Below, in pieces: positions 7,886 to 15,864 of a stretch of DNA of 34,584 nt. Location of the stretch: assembly GCA_026224805.1 (NCBI GenBank), contig JAMFRN010000074.1:1-34584 (forward strand), read 5' to 3'. Position 1 is the stretch's first letter, and each line of letters opens with the position of its first letter. Made by a program: the position numbers and the translations under genes. The notes under the pieces are model-generated. The model saw only the letters and a program-made list of their open reading frames with translations, ran no database searches and was not told where the DNA came from. This DNA is from Nevskia soli. GTDB lineage: Bacteria; Pseudomonadota; Gammaproteobacteria; Nevskiales; Nevskiaceae.

Positions 7886-8331
7886 GTTTCGTCTCCACCA
7901 AGTGCTACGAAGGTGCCGCTGTGGCGCACCACTTCCCGGCCGGCGCTGCGCAGCGTGCTGTGGATGGTGATACGGGCCCGCCGGCGCTTGCGCAGGGTGT
8001 CGAGGAAGCGCGTCCATTCCGCCGCCGGCAGGCTGCTCGCCGAAAAAAACTCTTCGGCCACCGGCTCGAGAAACTCGCACTCGCTTTTCTGCACCACGAT
8101 GCGCGCCTCCAGCCCTTCCTGGCGCAGGGACTGTTGCAGCAAGGCCCAGCCGCTGACGATGCCGAGGGTGGCGAGACTGCCGCCGAAAGCGGTGTCGCGG
8201 TGGTTGCGGTTGGGTGACAGCGGCGCCACCAGCTCGATGGCGCCGTCGCCGCTGTGCAGCACGCGCAGCTGCATCGCGGCGGTGAGCGGAATATGGCGAT
8301 GCAGGTATTCGGTCAGGGCTTCGGGTGACAT
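7882..8331 (-). CDS. YiiD_C-type (hot-dog fold) thioesterase-like protein
   Basis: This 149-aa protein matches the putative thioesterase domain found at the C-terminus of YiiD and in FabY-like proteins. The tell-tale segment is NRNHRDTAFGGSLATLG (about residues 42-58), which carries the conserved N-x2-H..TAFGGS motif of this hot-dog family, followed by the central helix WALLQQSLRQ. Members act on or bind acyl thioesters; some influence initiation of fatty-acid synthesis. The start is the ATG at 8331. The stop overlaps the start of the Nudix/phosphatase fusion (GTGA), so the two are translationally coupled. The 194-bp gap up to the divergent SDR gene at 8526 holds no gene and presumably both promoters. 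Confidence 0.82.
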   Translation of the reverse strand: MSPEALTEYLHRHIPLTAAMQLRVLHSGDGAIELVAPLSPNRNHRDTAFGGSLATLGIVSGWALLQQSLRQEGLEARIVVQKSECEFLEPVAEEFFSASSLPAAEWTRFLDTLRKRRRARITIHSTLRSAGREVVRHSGTFVALGGDET

Positions 8332-8525
8332 GCGCGGGGGGCTGAACCGCCTCCGGGATGGAGGGCTGCGCGCACCTTACCGCAGCATGCCGCCAGCGGC
8401 CAGCACAGAGCCCATGGGCAACCGGGGGGCCGGCGATCTGCTCCGAACGCAGGAGGCTGGCGCCGGCGCTGGCTGCAATGATGCCGCCGCCGGACACGAT
8501 CCGGAACCGATCAGGGAGCCGGCTC

Positions 8526-9437
8526 ATGCCACAGAAGTGGACACTCGCCGAGATGCCGCGGCTGGACGACAAGCTGGCCGTGGTGACCGGGGCCAATCGC
8601 GGCCTGGGGCTGGAAATCTGCGTCGGCCTGGCCGGCGCCGGCGCCACCGTGGTGATGGCCTGCCGCGACGCGCGGCGGGCCGAGACGGCGGTGCAGGAGA
8701 TCCGGCGGCGGGTGCCGCAGGCGCGGCTGGAAGTGATGCCGCTGGACCTAGCCGACCTGTCCTCGGTGCGGCGTTTTGCGCAGGACTTCAACACGCGCTT
8801 CAGCCGCCTGGATCTGCTGATCAACAACGGCAGCGCCATCATGGTGCCGCTGCAGAAGACCCGCGACGGCTACGAGATGCATATCGGCACCAATCATCTC
8901 GGCCACTTCGTACTGACCGGCCTGCTGCTGGACCGGCTGGAGGCCACGCCCGGCTCGCGGGTGGTGAATACCTCCAGCATGGCGCACCGCCTGACCAAGG
9001 GCCTCAAGCTCGACGACCTGCACTTCGAGCGCCGGCCCTACAAGGAAATGGATGCCTATGGCCAGAGCAAGCTGGCCAGCCTGATCTATACCTTCGAGCT
9101 TGACCGGCGCCTGCGTCAGGCCGGCTCCGGCGTCATCGCCGCCGCCGCGCATCCGGGCTGGTCCAACACCAATCCGGACCAGGGGACCGCGCTGATGCGC
9201 TGGGCCAATTCATTCATGGCGCAGCCGGCGGCGATGGGCGCCCTGCCTTCGCTCTACGCCGCCACGGCGCCGGAGGTGCGGGGCGGCGACTACCTGGGCC
9301 CGGGCGGCTTCAAGGAGCTGCGCGGCCACCCGGCCAAGGTCGGCAGCAGCGACGAGGCGCGGGACCCGGAACTGGCCGCCCGGCTTTGGGCGCGGTCTGA
9401 ACTGCTGACGGGCGCCAAGTACCTGTCAGGTAGCTGA
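8526..9437 (+). CDS. Short-chain dehydrogenase/reductase (retinol-dehydrogenase/WWOX-like SDR)
   Basis: This is an NAD(P)-dependent oxidoreductase of 303 aa. The start is the ATG at 8526, with GGGAG about 8 bp upstream; the ORF-track start at 8358 has no such support. The Rossmann cofactor motif is TGANRGLGLE (about residues 20-29). A CRD segment after beta-2 suggests NADP preference. NNGSA replaces the usual NNAG. The catalytic Ser is in VVNTSSMAH and the Tyr/Lys pair in YGQSK. The sequence resembles the group annotated as retinol dehydrogenase or protochlorophyllide-reductase-like, which acts on hydrophobic carbonyls or alcohols; the true substrate cannot be deduced. It is probably monocistronic, since a perfect palindrome and a new ribosome-binding site follow before the cyclase gene. 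Confidence 0.9.
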   Translation: MPQKWTLAEMPRLDDKLAVVTGANRGLGLEICVGLAGAGATVVMACRDARRAETAVQEIRRRVPQARLEVMPLDLADLSSVRRFAQDFNTRFSRLDLLINNGSAIMVPLQKTRDGYEMHIGTNHLGHFVLTGLLLDRLEATPGSRVVNTSSMAHRLTKGLKLDDLHFERRPYKEMDAYGQSKLASLIYTFELDRRLRQAGSGVIAAAAHPGWSNTNPDQGTALMRWANSFMAQPAAMGALPSLYAATAPEVRGGDYLGPGGFKELRGHPAKVGSSDEARDPELAARLWARSELLTGAKYLSGS

Positions 9438-9470
9438 CGCCGGGGCGGGCTTGGCTCATGATGGGGTTCG

Positions 9471-9487
9471 GGATCCGGTCCGGATCC
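9471..9487. promoter_or_regulatory. Perfect 17-bp palindrome GGATCCGGTCCGGATCC
   Basis: An 8-bp arm is repeated inverted around a single T, 34 bp after the SDR stop and ending 4 bp before the GGGAGGAG ribosome-binding site of the cyclase gene. It could be an operator or an RNA hairpin controlling cyclase translation. There is no T-run, so it is a poor intrinsic terminator. Confidence 0.45.
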
Positions 9488-9505
9488 TGAGGGAGGAGAC
9501 CCCGC

Positions 9506-12500
9506 TTGCCAAGCTGCCATAACTGCGACGCCGCCAATCCGGACGGCGCCAGATTCTGCAACCAGTGCGGCACCCGCCTGGGCAACGAAGCCTCCGCCGA
9601 GGCGCCGCGCCGCGTCTATACGCCGCGGCATCTGGTGGAGCGGGTGCTCAACAGCCGAGCCGCCCTGATCGGCGAGCGCAAGCGGGTCACCGTGCTGTTC
9701 GTCGACATCAAGGGCTCCACCCGGCTGGCCGAGCAGGCCGGTGCCGAGGCCTGGCACCTGATCCTGGACCGCTACTTCACCCTGCTCAGCGGCGCGGTGC
9801 ACCGCTACGAGGGCACCGTCAACCAGTACACCGGTGACGGCATCATGGCCCTGTTCGGCGCGCCGCTGGCGCACGAGGACCATGCGGTGCGCGCCTGCTT
9901 CGCCGCGCTGGAGATGCAGCGCCAGGTGCGGCTTTACGCCGACGAGCTGCGCCTGTCCTCCGGGCTGAACCTGTCGATCCGCGTCGGCCTCAATACCGGC
10001 GAAGTGATCGTCGGCGCCATCGGCGACGACCTGCGCATGGATTACACCGCGCAGGGCCTGACGGTGAACCTGGCCGCGCGCATGGAGCAGATCTGCGAGC
10101 CGGGGCGCATCTACGCCACGCGCAATACGGCGGCGCTGGCCGAGGGCTATTTCCGCCTGCGCGACCTGGGCGAGATGGCGGTGGCCGGCATGGATCTGCC
10201 GCTGCGGGTCTACGAGGTGGAAGGCGAAGGCGTCATCAAAACCCGGCTGGAACGCGGCCTGGCGCGCGGCGCGGCGTGCTTCGTCGGGCGCGAGGCCGAG
10301 CGCCTGCAACTGCGCGCGGCGCTGGACGAGGCCCTGGCCGGACGCGGCCAGGTGGTGGCGGTGGTAGGCGAGGCCGGCATCGGCAAGAGCCGGCTGTGCC
10401 ATGAGTTCGCGCAGGACTGCGAACGCGGCGGCATCGCCGTGCACCGCGCTACCGGTGTGCCTTATGCGGCGGCGATGCCGTTCCACCCGGTGCAGACGCT
10501 GACGCGCCGGCGGCTGTGCCTGCCCGACGAGGGCGGCGCGGCGGAACTCAAGCGCCTCGCCGCCGGCGCCCTGCTGCTGTTCGACCCGGCCTCGGTGGCG
10601 CTGCTGCCGCGGCTGCTGGAATTTCTCGGCAGCGGCGAGGCTGCCGCGGTCGGCGCCGGCGCCACCGCCGACCGCAGGCAGCTGTTCGAGCTGCTGGCGC
10701 GGCTGCTGCCGCGCGCGGATGCGCCGCAGGTCCTGCTGGTGGAGGACCTGCATTTCGCCGATTCCGGCAGCGAGGCCTTCCTGGAGATGCTGATCGCGCA
10801 GGTGGCCGGCACCTCGACCCTGCTGCTGCTCAACTTCCGCCCGGACTACAGCGCGCCCTGGCTGGAGCGGCGGCCGCACCAGCGCATCGGCATCGGCGCG
10901 CTGGACCAGGCGCAGATCGAGGCGGTGGCAAGCGATCTGCTGGGCGCGCATGCCAGCGTGGCCGCGCTGCCGCAGGAGCTGAGCCGGCGCGCCGGCGGTA
11001 ATCCCTTCTATGTCGAGGAAGCGGTGCAGGCACTGAGCGAGACCGGGCATCTGCAAGGCTCGCACAGCGCCTACACACTGGCGCGCGCCATCGGGCGCTG
11101 GCCGATCCCCGACACGGTGCATGCCCTGGTGGCCGCGCGCGTCGACCGCCTCGGCGAAGCCGACAAGAACCTGCTGCAATCCGCCGCCATCATCGGCCTG
11201 GAGTTCCCGCAGCAGGTGCTGGCGCGCCTGGCCGATCTGCCGGCGGCGCAATGCGCCGAAGGCCTCAACACCCTGCACAGCCGCGGCTTCGTGCAGCCCA
11301 AGGCCGATGCGATCGGCATCTATGCCTTCAGCCATCCGCTGAGCCAGGACGTGGTTTACCGCGCCCAGCTGGAAACGCAGCGCAGCGCGGCGCACCGCCG
11401 CCTGGCGGAGCTGCTGGAGGGGGAACACCCGCTGACCGCGCCGCCCGACGACGACGCCGTGGCCATTGCCCATCACTGGCACCGCGCCGGCGATTGGGTG
11501 CGGGCGGCGGAATGGAACCTGCGCGCGGCCAGCTGGTCGTCGGCGCACGGCGCCAATGCCTCGCTGGCGCAGTTCCGCCTGGCGCAGAAGAATCTGCAGC
11601 GGGCGCCGCGCAATGCCGCCACCGACCGCCTGCGCATCCAGTCGCTGGCCGGGCTGGTGCGCATGGCGCAGTTCACCGACATCGCGCCGGAAGAAACCGA
11701 GGCCGCCTATGTCGAAGCGCGCGACCTGGCCGAGGCCAACCGCGACACCGCATCCCTGGCCGAGCTGCTGATTTCCTACAGCGCCGAGCAGCTGCACCGC
11801 GGCGACGCGCGCGAGGCGGTGCGCCTGGTCGGTGAGGCAGTGCGCCTGGCGGTGGACAGCGGCGCGCTGGAGCTGATCAACCGCTTCCGCTTGCAGCTGC
11901 TGCTGGTGCACAGCACCGCCGGCTATCCGCGCGAGGGCGCCGAGCTGGTCAGCGAAGCCGGCGGCGACGGCTGGCTGACCGAGCCGCTGGGCCCGGAGAA
12001 CTTCAATTCGCGCGCCTTCCACGCGCTGATCCTGGGCTGGCTCGGTCGCCTCGACCAGGCCCATGCGCAGCTGCGCGCGGCGCTGGCCTATGCCGAGCAG
12101 GAAGGGCGCGCCACCAGCTGGATGCACACCAACTGGATCGACCTGGCCGGCTTCAGCGGCGACCACAGCGGCGTGCTGCAGCAGGGCCAGCTGGCGCTGC
12201 AACGCGCCGAGATCGGTGGCAGCTCCTATTTTCGCGCCATCGCCCTGCGCGGCCTGGGCCTGGCGCATGTGCTGCTCGGCGACGGCGCGGCGGCGGTGCG
12301 CGTGCTGGAGCCGGCGCTACTGCTGGTGGCGCGCGGCGCCAATGCCCACCAGTTCCAGGCCCAGACCCTGGCAACCCTGGCCAAGGCCTATGTGCAGCTC
12401 GGCGCCTACGACCGCGCCCACGCCACCGCCAACGCCGCCATCGCCAGCGCGCAAAGCTCGCACTCGCGGGTGTGGGAGCTGACCTGCTGGGTCGCTTACT

Positions 12501-12736
12501 TCGAACTGCCGGCGCAGGGCCCCTGGAGCGGCCGCGTGGCGGAAGGCCTGCAGCGCATGGGGCAGCTGATCGACGCCACCGGCGCCGAGGTGCAGCGCCC
12601 CTGGTGGTGGCTGGCGCAGGCGCGCTGGGCCACCACCCCGGCCGAAGCCGCCGGCTATCGGGCGCGGGCGCTGGAGAGCTTCGCCAGCATCGGCGCGCAT
12701 GGGCATTTACGCAGGCTGGCGGCGCAGGCAGCCTAG
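9506..12736 (+). CDS. Zinc-ribbon class III adenylate/guanylate cyclase fused to AAA ATPase and TPR-like domains
   Basis: This is a 1076-aa multidomain signalling protein. The start is TTG 9506, directly behind the strong site GGGAGGAG. Order: zinc ribbon (CHNC..CNQC, residues 4-25); class III cyclase catalytic domain (about 55-240) with metal-binding Asp67 (FVDIKGST) and Asp111 (QYTGDGIMALFG) and the NLAAR transition-state Asn/Arg; ATPase module with Walker A GEAGIGKS (Lys294) and Walker B-like LLVEDLHFAD; then about 500 residues of helical Ala/Leu-rich repeats resembling TPRs. The position that is often Lys in adenylate cyclases is Asn (TVNQYTGDG). Proteins of this build (cyclase plus LuxR/MalT-like ATPase) are cytosolic and are thought to make cNMP under control of the ATP-dependent sensor part. 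The ligand and whether the product is cAMP or cGMP are unknown. It has no output DNA-binding domain. Confidence 0.92.
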   Translation: MPSCHNCDAANPDGARFCNQCGTRLGNEASAEAPRRVYTPRHLVERVLNSRAALIGERKRVTVLFVDIKGSTRLAEQAGAEAWHLILDRYFTLLSGAVHRYEGTVNQYTGDGIMALFGAPLAHEDHAVRACFAALEMQRQVRLYADELRLSSGLNLSIRVGLNTGEVIVGAIGDDLRMDYTAQGLTVNLAARMEQICEPGRIYATRNTAALAEGYFRLRDLGEMAVAGMDLPLRVYEVEGEGVIKTRLERGLARGAACFVGREAERLQLRAALDEALAGRGQVVAVVGEAGIGKSRLCHEFAQDCERGGIAVHRATGVPYAAAMPFHPVQTLTRRRLCLPDEGGAAELKRLAAGALLLFDPASVALLPRLLEFLGSGEAAAVGAGATADRRQLFELLARLLPRADAPQVLLVEDLHFADSGSEAFLEMLIAQVAGTSTLLLLNFRPDYSAPWLERRPHQRIGIGALDQAQIEAVASDLLGAHASVAALPQELSRRAGGNPFYVEEAVQALSETGHLQGSHSAYTLARAIGRWPIPDTVHALVAARVDRLGEADKNLLQSAAIIGLEFPQQVLARLADLPAAQCAEGLNTLHSRGFVQPKADAIGIYAFSHPLSQDVVYRAQLETQRSAAHRRLAELLEGEHPLTAPPDDDAVAIAHHWHRAGDWVRAAEWNLRAASWSSAHGANASLAQFRLAQKNLQRAPRNAATDRLRIQSLAGLVRMAQFTDIAPEETEAAYVEARDLAEANRDTASLAELLISYSAEQLHRGDAREAVRLVGEAVRLAVDSGALELINRFRLQLLLVHSTAGYPREGAELVSEAGGDGWLTEPLGPENFNSRAFHALILGWLGRLDQAHAQLRAALAYAEQEGRATSWMHTNWIDLAGFSGDHSGVLQQGQLALQRAEIGGSSYFRAIALRGLGLAHVLLGDGAAAVRVLEPALLLVARGANAHQFQAQTLATLAKAYVQLGAYDRAHATANAAIASAQSSHSRVWELTCWVAYFELPAQGPWSGRVAEGLQRMGQLIDATGAEVQRPWWWLAQARWATTPAEAAGYRARALESFASIGAHGHLRRLAAQAA

Positions 12737-12785
12737 GCTTGGTCGGTGGTATGCCTGGGCTGAAGTGGCTGATACGAGCTTGTTG

Positions 12786-12804
12786 CCTCTCCCGGAGGGA
12801 GAGG
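12786..12804. terminator. Hairpin CCTCTCCC/GGGAGAGG (repeat-type)
   Basis: An 8-bp perfect stem with a GGA loop sits between the convergent ends of the cyclase gene and the 29-codon minus-strand gene. It belongs to the same CCCTCTCCCC/GGGGAGAGGG family seen at 16001, 16592 and 18424. There is no T-run, so termination is only inferred from its position. Confidence 0.4.
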
Positions 12805-12807
12805 GGT

Positions 12808-12897
12808 TCAAGGTACCGCCAGGTCCATCGCCACCAGCGGCGGCAGCAGGAACATCAGGGCGACGAAGAATGCGAACCAGATCATCTGTTGACGCAT
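12808..12897 (-). CDS. 29-aa hydrophobic membrane microprotein (unrecognised)
   Basis: The gene is too short for the ORF track. ATG at 12897 is preceded by AAAGGAG at 6-7 bp, one of the best ribosome-binding sites in the window. It encodes 29 residues ending at TGA 12808-12810, almost all of them one predicted membrane helix (QQMIWFAFFVALMFLLPPLV) with a Pro-Pro kink and a short polar tail (MDLAVP). The start is short and positive (Arg2), consistent with a single-pass inner-membrane peptide. I recognise no family; it is not KdpF-like in sequence. It lies between the cyclase gene and a divergent response regulator; a hairpin follows its stop. The evidence for translation is the ribosome-binding site plus the clean hydrophobic segment; conservation would have to be checked. 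Confidence 0.6.
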   Translation of the reverse strand: MRQQMIWFAFFVALMFLLPPLVAMDLAVP

Positions 12898-13062
12898 GGC
12901 GGGCTCCTTTGCCGGTGTGCCACAGGCGCAGTCTCCGCTCCGCGCCTGGCGGTGGATTGACCAAGCCATGCAAAGCGCGAGGAACCTTGTGCAGAATCGG
13001 TGCAGCGCGGTTTTCGCCGGCCGGCTGCTGCTAATCTGCTGGCCAATCCGGTCCCTGATGCG

Positions 13063-13761
13063 ATGAGTGCAATGGAAAAAATCCTGGTGGTGGACGACGA
13101 CCCGCATATCCGCGAGGTGGTGTGCTTCGCCTTGCAGAAGGCCGGCTATGCCACGGTCAGCGCCGAGAACGGCAAGCAGGCGCTGGATTGCTTCGGCCGC
13201 GAGCGTCCGGCCCTGGTGGTGCTGGACATCCTGATGCCGGAGATGGACGGCACCGAGGTCTGCCGCCGCCTGCGCGCCGCGCCGGCCACCGCGCACACGC
13301 CGATCCTGTTCGTCTCGAGCAAGGACGACGAGGTCGACCGCATCGTCGGACTGGAACTGGGCGGCGACGACTACGTCGCCAAGCCGTTCTCGCCGCGCGA
13401 GCTGGTAGCGCGGGTGCGCGCCATCCTGCGCCGCGCCACGCATGTCCCGACGCAAGCGCAACAGGCGCTCAGCCACGGCCGCCTGCGGCTGGACCTGGAC
13501 CGCTACGAAGCGTACTGGGACGACAAGCTGGTGGTGCTGACCCTGACCGAGTTCGGCATCCTGCGCACCCTGATCGAGCGACCCGGCAAGGTGTGCAGCC
13601 GCGATCACCTGATGAACACCGCCTACGAGCTGCACAAGATCGTCAGCGACCGCACCATCGACAGCCATGTGCGCCGGGTTCGTGCGAAGTTCAGCGCGCT
13701 GGGTGCCGATCCGGTGGAGACGCTGCATGGTGTGGGCTATCGCCTCGGCCCCTGCGAGTAA
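13063..13761 (+). CDS. OmpR-family response regulator
   Basis: This is a two-domain regulator of 232 aa. The receiver (residues about 4-120) has DDD at the N-terminus, phospho-acceptor Asp55 (VVLDILMPEMDG), LFVSSKDDE and the Lys of VAKPFS. The winged-helix effector (about 130-230) has LTLTEFGIL, RDHLMNTAY, the DNA-recognition segment SDRTIDSHVRRVRAKF and terminal VGYRLG. The start is chosen at ATG 13063 (MSAMEKILVVDDD); ATG 13072 is equally possible, and neither has a strong ribosome-binding site. The kinase at 13971 is its likely partner, although about 210 bp of repeat hairpins now separate them. In its family it would bind direct repeats upstream of target genes once phosphorylated. The targets are not deducible. 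Confidence 0.92.
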   Translation: MSAMEKILVVDDDPHIREVVCFALQKAGYATVSAENGKQALDCFGRERPALVVLDILMPEMDGTEVCRRLRAAPATAHTPILFVSSKDDEVDRIVGLELGGDDYVAKPFSPRELVARVRAILRRATHVPTQAQQALSHGRLRLDLDRYEAYWDDKLVVLTLTEFGILRTLIERPGKVCSRDHLMNTAYELHKIVSDRTIDSHVRRVRAKFSALGADPVETLHGVGYRLGPCE

Positions 13762-13784
13762 GTCCGATCAGCGCCCAATCAATA

Positions 13785-13854
13785 GTAGGGCGGCCTGTGG
13801 CCGCCGATTGCTCCGTCCGAACGGCGCGGCAGCGGCGGCCACAGGCCGCCCTAC
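13785..13854. repeat. REP/BIME-type inverted repeat (GTAGGGCGGCCTGTGGCCGCCG)
   Basis: There are two perfect 22-bp inverted arms (13785-13806 and 13833-13854) around 26 bp. Each arm is itself near-palindromic (GGCGGCC..GGCCGCC). A copy of the same element lies at 29570-29636 between dnaN and recF. This is typical of dispersed extragenic palindromes; transcripts would form a very stable stem. Confidence 0.85.
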
Positions 13855-13863
13855 AACGGCTAC

Positions 13864-13943
13864 GTCATACCGGCGCAAGCCGGTATCCAGAGCAGCGGAG
13901 GTACGCCCTCCGAATCCCTGGATACCGGCTTGCGCCGGTATGA
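13864..13943. repeat. Second BIME-type pair (GTCATACCGGCGCAAGCCGGTATCCAG)
   Basis: Two inverted copies (13864-13890 and 13917-13943) each contain their own hairpin (ATACCGGC/GCCGGTAT). With the element at 13785 they fill the gap between regulator and kinase. They end about 27 bp before the kinase start, leaving room only for its ribosome-binding site (GGAG). Confidence 0.85.
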
Positions 13944-13970
13944 CGCTGTTACGTATGGAGCCACAATAGC

Positions 13971-15644
13971 TTGAGCGTTCCAGCCCAGGAACTTCAGCGC
14001 AAACCCAGCGGCCTGTTCCGCCTGCGCCTGCGCACCATCCTGCTGCTGATCAACCTGGTGGTGCTGGTACTGCCGCTGGGCAGCATCTTCGTGCTGCGCA
14101 TCTACGAGAGCGCGCTGATCCGCCAGACCGAGTCGGAGCTGATCGCGCAGGGCGCGGTGATCGCCGCCGCTTACCAGACCGACTATGCGCGGCTCGCCGG
14201 CCACCATGAGCCGCATGCACCCGGCGACGTGGCAGCGCTGGATTACGGCAATCCGCTCCTGTGGCACCCGCCGCAGAATGCGGGCAACAGCCCCTGGCGG
14301 CCGCGCAGCGCGCAACTCGACCTGGCCGACGACAAGGTGCGCCCGCCGGTACCGGATCCGGCGGTGGCCGACAGCGCTGCCGACCCCATGGCGGAAACCT
14401 TGGGCCACGAACTGACGCCGGTGCTGCGCGGCGCCCAGCTCTACACCCTGGCCGGCATCCGCGTGGTCGACTTCAACGGCATCGTCGTGGCCACCACCAG
14501 CGAGGATCTCGGCGCCTCGCTGATCACGCGCGAGGAAGTGAGCCGTGCGCTGCAGGGCGAGCCGGTGAGCCTGCTGCGCTGGCGCGGCAACGAGACGCCG
14601 ACTTTCCTGGAGTCGGTCATCAGCCGTGGCGCGCATGTGTCGGTATTCGTGGCGCAACCCATCGTCCACGACGGCCGCGTGCTCGGCGCCGTGCTGCTGG
14701 TGCGTACGCCCGCCAACATCAAGCAGGCCATCCTGGGCAAGCGCACCGCCCTGCTGCGCGGCGCGCTATTCCTGCTGCTGGTGGTGCTGGCGCTATCGCT
14801 GTTCACCTCGCTCACCATCAGCCGCCCGGTGCATGCCCTGATCGAACAGGCGCGCCGCGCCGCCCGCGGCGAGCGCGGCGCGGTGACGCCGCTGCGCCAT
14901 GCCGGTACCCGCGAGATCCACGAGCTGTCCGAAACCATCGCCGCGATGGCCGCCACGCTGGAAAGTCGCGCCGCCTACATCCGCGACTTCGCCGCCCACG
15001 TCTCGCACGAATTCAAGACCCCGCTGACCTCGATGCAGGGCGCGGTGGAACTGCTGCGCGAGCACGACGCCGACATGTCCGGCAGCGAGCGCGAGCGCTT
15101 CCTCGGCATGGTCGCCGCCGACGCCAGCCGCCTGGAACGCCTGGTCCGCCGCCTGCTCGAACTGGCCCGCGCCGACGTGCTGCAACCGCGCCGCGAGCAA
15201 GCCGCTATCGCCGACATCGTCAACGCCGTGGCCACGCGCCAACGCGAACTGGGACTCGAAGTCACCGTCGACAACCAGGCCCCCGGCGCCCGCCTCGCCA
15301 TCGCCCCGGAAATCATCGACTCGATTCTCGGTACGCTCTGCGACAACGCCCGCCAACACGCCGGCGCCGGGGCGAGGGTCACCATCCGCTGCATCACCGA
15401 CAGCGCGACTCGGCAGCTCCTGATCGACTTCAGCGATAACGGGCCTGGCATTTCGGCGGCGAATGCAGCGAAGATTTTCGAGCCGTTTTTTACCACGGCG
15501 CGGGAGCGCGGCGGTACGGGCTTAGGGCTATCGATTACGCGATCGCTGCTGGCGGCGCATGGGGGCGGCATAGTGTTGCTGCCGACGCAGCAGGGCGCTA
15601 TGTTCCGCTTGAATTTGCCGCTGGTGTTGGAACCGACGGTTTAG
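13971..15644 (+). CDS. HAMP-containing sensor histidine kinase
   Basis: This 557-aa membrane kinase starts at TTG 13971, with GGAG about 10 bp upstream. A positively charged N-terminus precedes the first helix (TILLLINLVVLVLPLGSIFV). A periplasmic sensor region of about 210 residues follows, including a PAS/Cache-like stretch (GIRVVDFNGIVVATTSEDLG), then a second helix (ALFLLLVVLALSLFTSLTI) and a HAMP linker (SRPVHALIEQARRAARGERG). HisKA carries His346 (FAAHVSHEFKTPL). The ATP-binding domain shows N (GTLCDNARQHA), G1 (DNGPGIS) and G2 (GTGLGLSIT) motifs. The layout recalls CreC or ChvG-type kinases, but I cannot name it. It presumably phosphorylates Asp55 of the regulator upstream. The signal is unknown. 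Confidence 0.93.
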   Translation: MSVPAQELQRKPSGLFRLRLRTILLLINLVVLVLPLGSIFVLRIYESALIRQTESELIAQGAVIAAAYQTDYARLAGHHEPHAPGDVAALDYGNPLLWHPPQNAGNSPWRPRSAQLDLADDKVRPPVPDPAVADSAADPMAETLGHELTPVLRGAQLYTLAGIRVVDFNGIVVATTSEDLGASLITREEVSRALQGEPVSLLRWRGNETPTFLESVISRGAHVSVFVAQPIVHDGRVLGAVLLVRTPANIKQAILGKRTALLRGALFLLLVVLALSLFTSLTISRPVHALIEQARRAARGERGAVTPLRHAGTREIHELSETIAAMAATLESRAAYIRDFAAHVSHEFKTPLTSMQGAVELLREHDADMSGSERERFLGMVAADASRLERLVRRLLELARADVLQPRREQAAIADIVNAVATRQRELGLEVTVDNQAPGARLAIAPEIIDSILGTLCDNARQHAGAGARVTIRCITDSATRQLLIDFSDNGPGISAANAAKIFEPFFTTARERGGTGLGLSITRSLLAAHGGGIVLLPTQQGAMFRLNLPLVLEPTV

Positions 15645-15741
15645 CGTTCGCAACTTTTGTATGCGCTGAAACTTTTGCGTACGCGCTTGCACACGACCAT
15701 TGGAGCCGCAGATTGAAAGTGCGGTTCCGCCTTGAAGGCGG

Positions 15742-15775
15742 GTATCTTTTCTTTGTCTCGCCAAAGAAAAGATAC
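15742..15775. repeat. Hairpin GTATCTTTTCTTTG/CAAAGAAAAGATAC
   Basis: A 14-bp perfect stem with a 6-nt loop lies about 100 bp after the kinase stop. It may act as a terminator but belongs to the repeat cluster. Confidence 0.75.
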
Positions 15776-15812
15776 GAAAAGAAAGGCGACCCGATGTCTG
15801 CACTTCTCGCTC

Positions 15813-15864
15813 GCCGCCGATTTCACCCACAGGCCATGAATGGCCTGTGGGTGAAATCGGCGGC
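15813..15864. repeat. 25-bp perfect inverted repeat
   Basis: The arms GCCGCCGATTTCACCCACAG.. (15813-15837) and their exact complement (15840-15864) are separated by only 2 nt. This is the strongest single hairpin in the window. Confidence 0.85.

Noticed and set aside
6920-8842. 640-aa version of the Nudix protein
   Set aside because: The extra N-terminus is an out-of-frame reading of the thioesterase gene and the divergent promoter region. The GTG at 7885 with its ribosome-binding site is preferred.
7079-9103. 674-aa plus-strand ORF opposite the Nudix fusion and into the SDR gene
   Set aside because: It crosses three real genes and matches nothing; the minus-strand products carry all the recognisable motifs.
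9290-12268. 992-aa minus-strand ORF across the cyclase gene
   Set aside because: It is antisense to a protein with clear cyclase and ATPase motifs. Its Gln/Arg/His/Ala-rich low-complexity translation is typical of a high-GC shadow frame.
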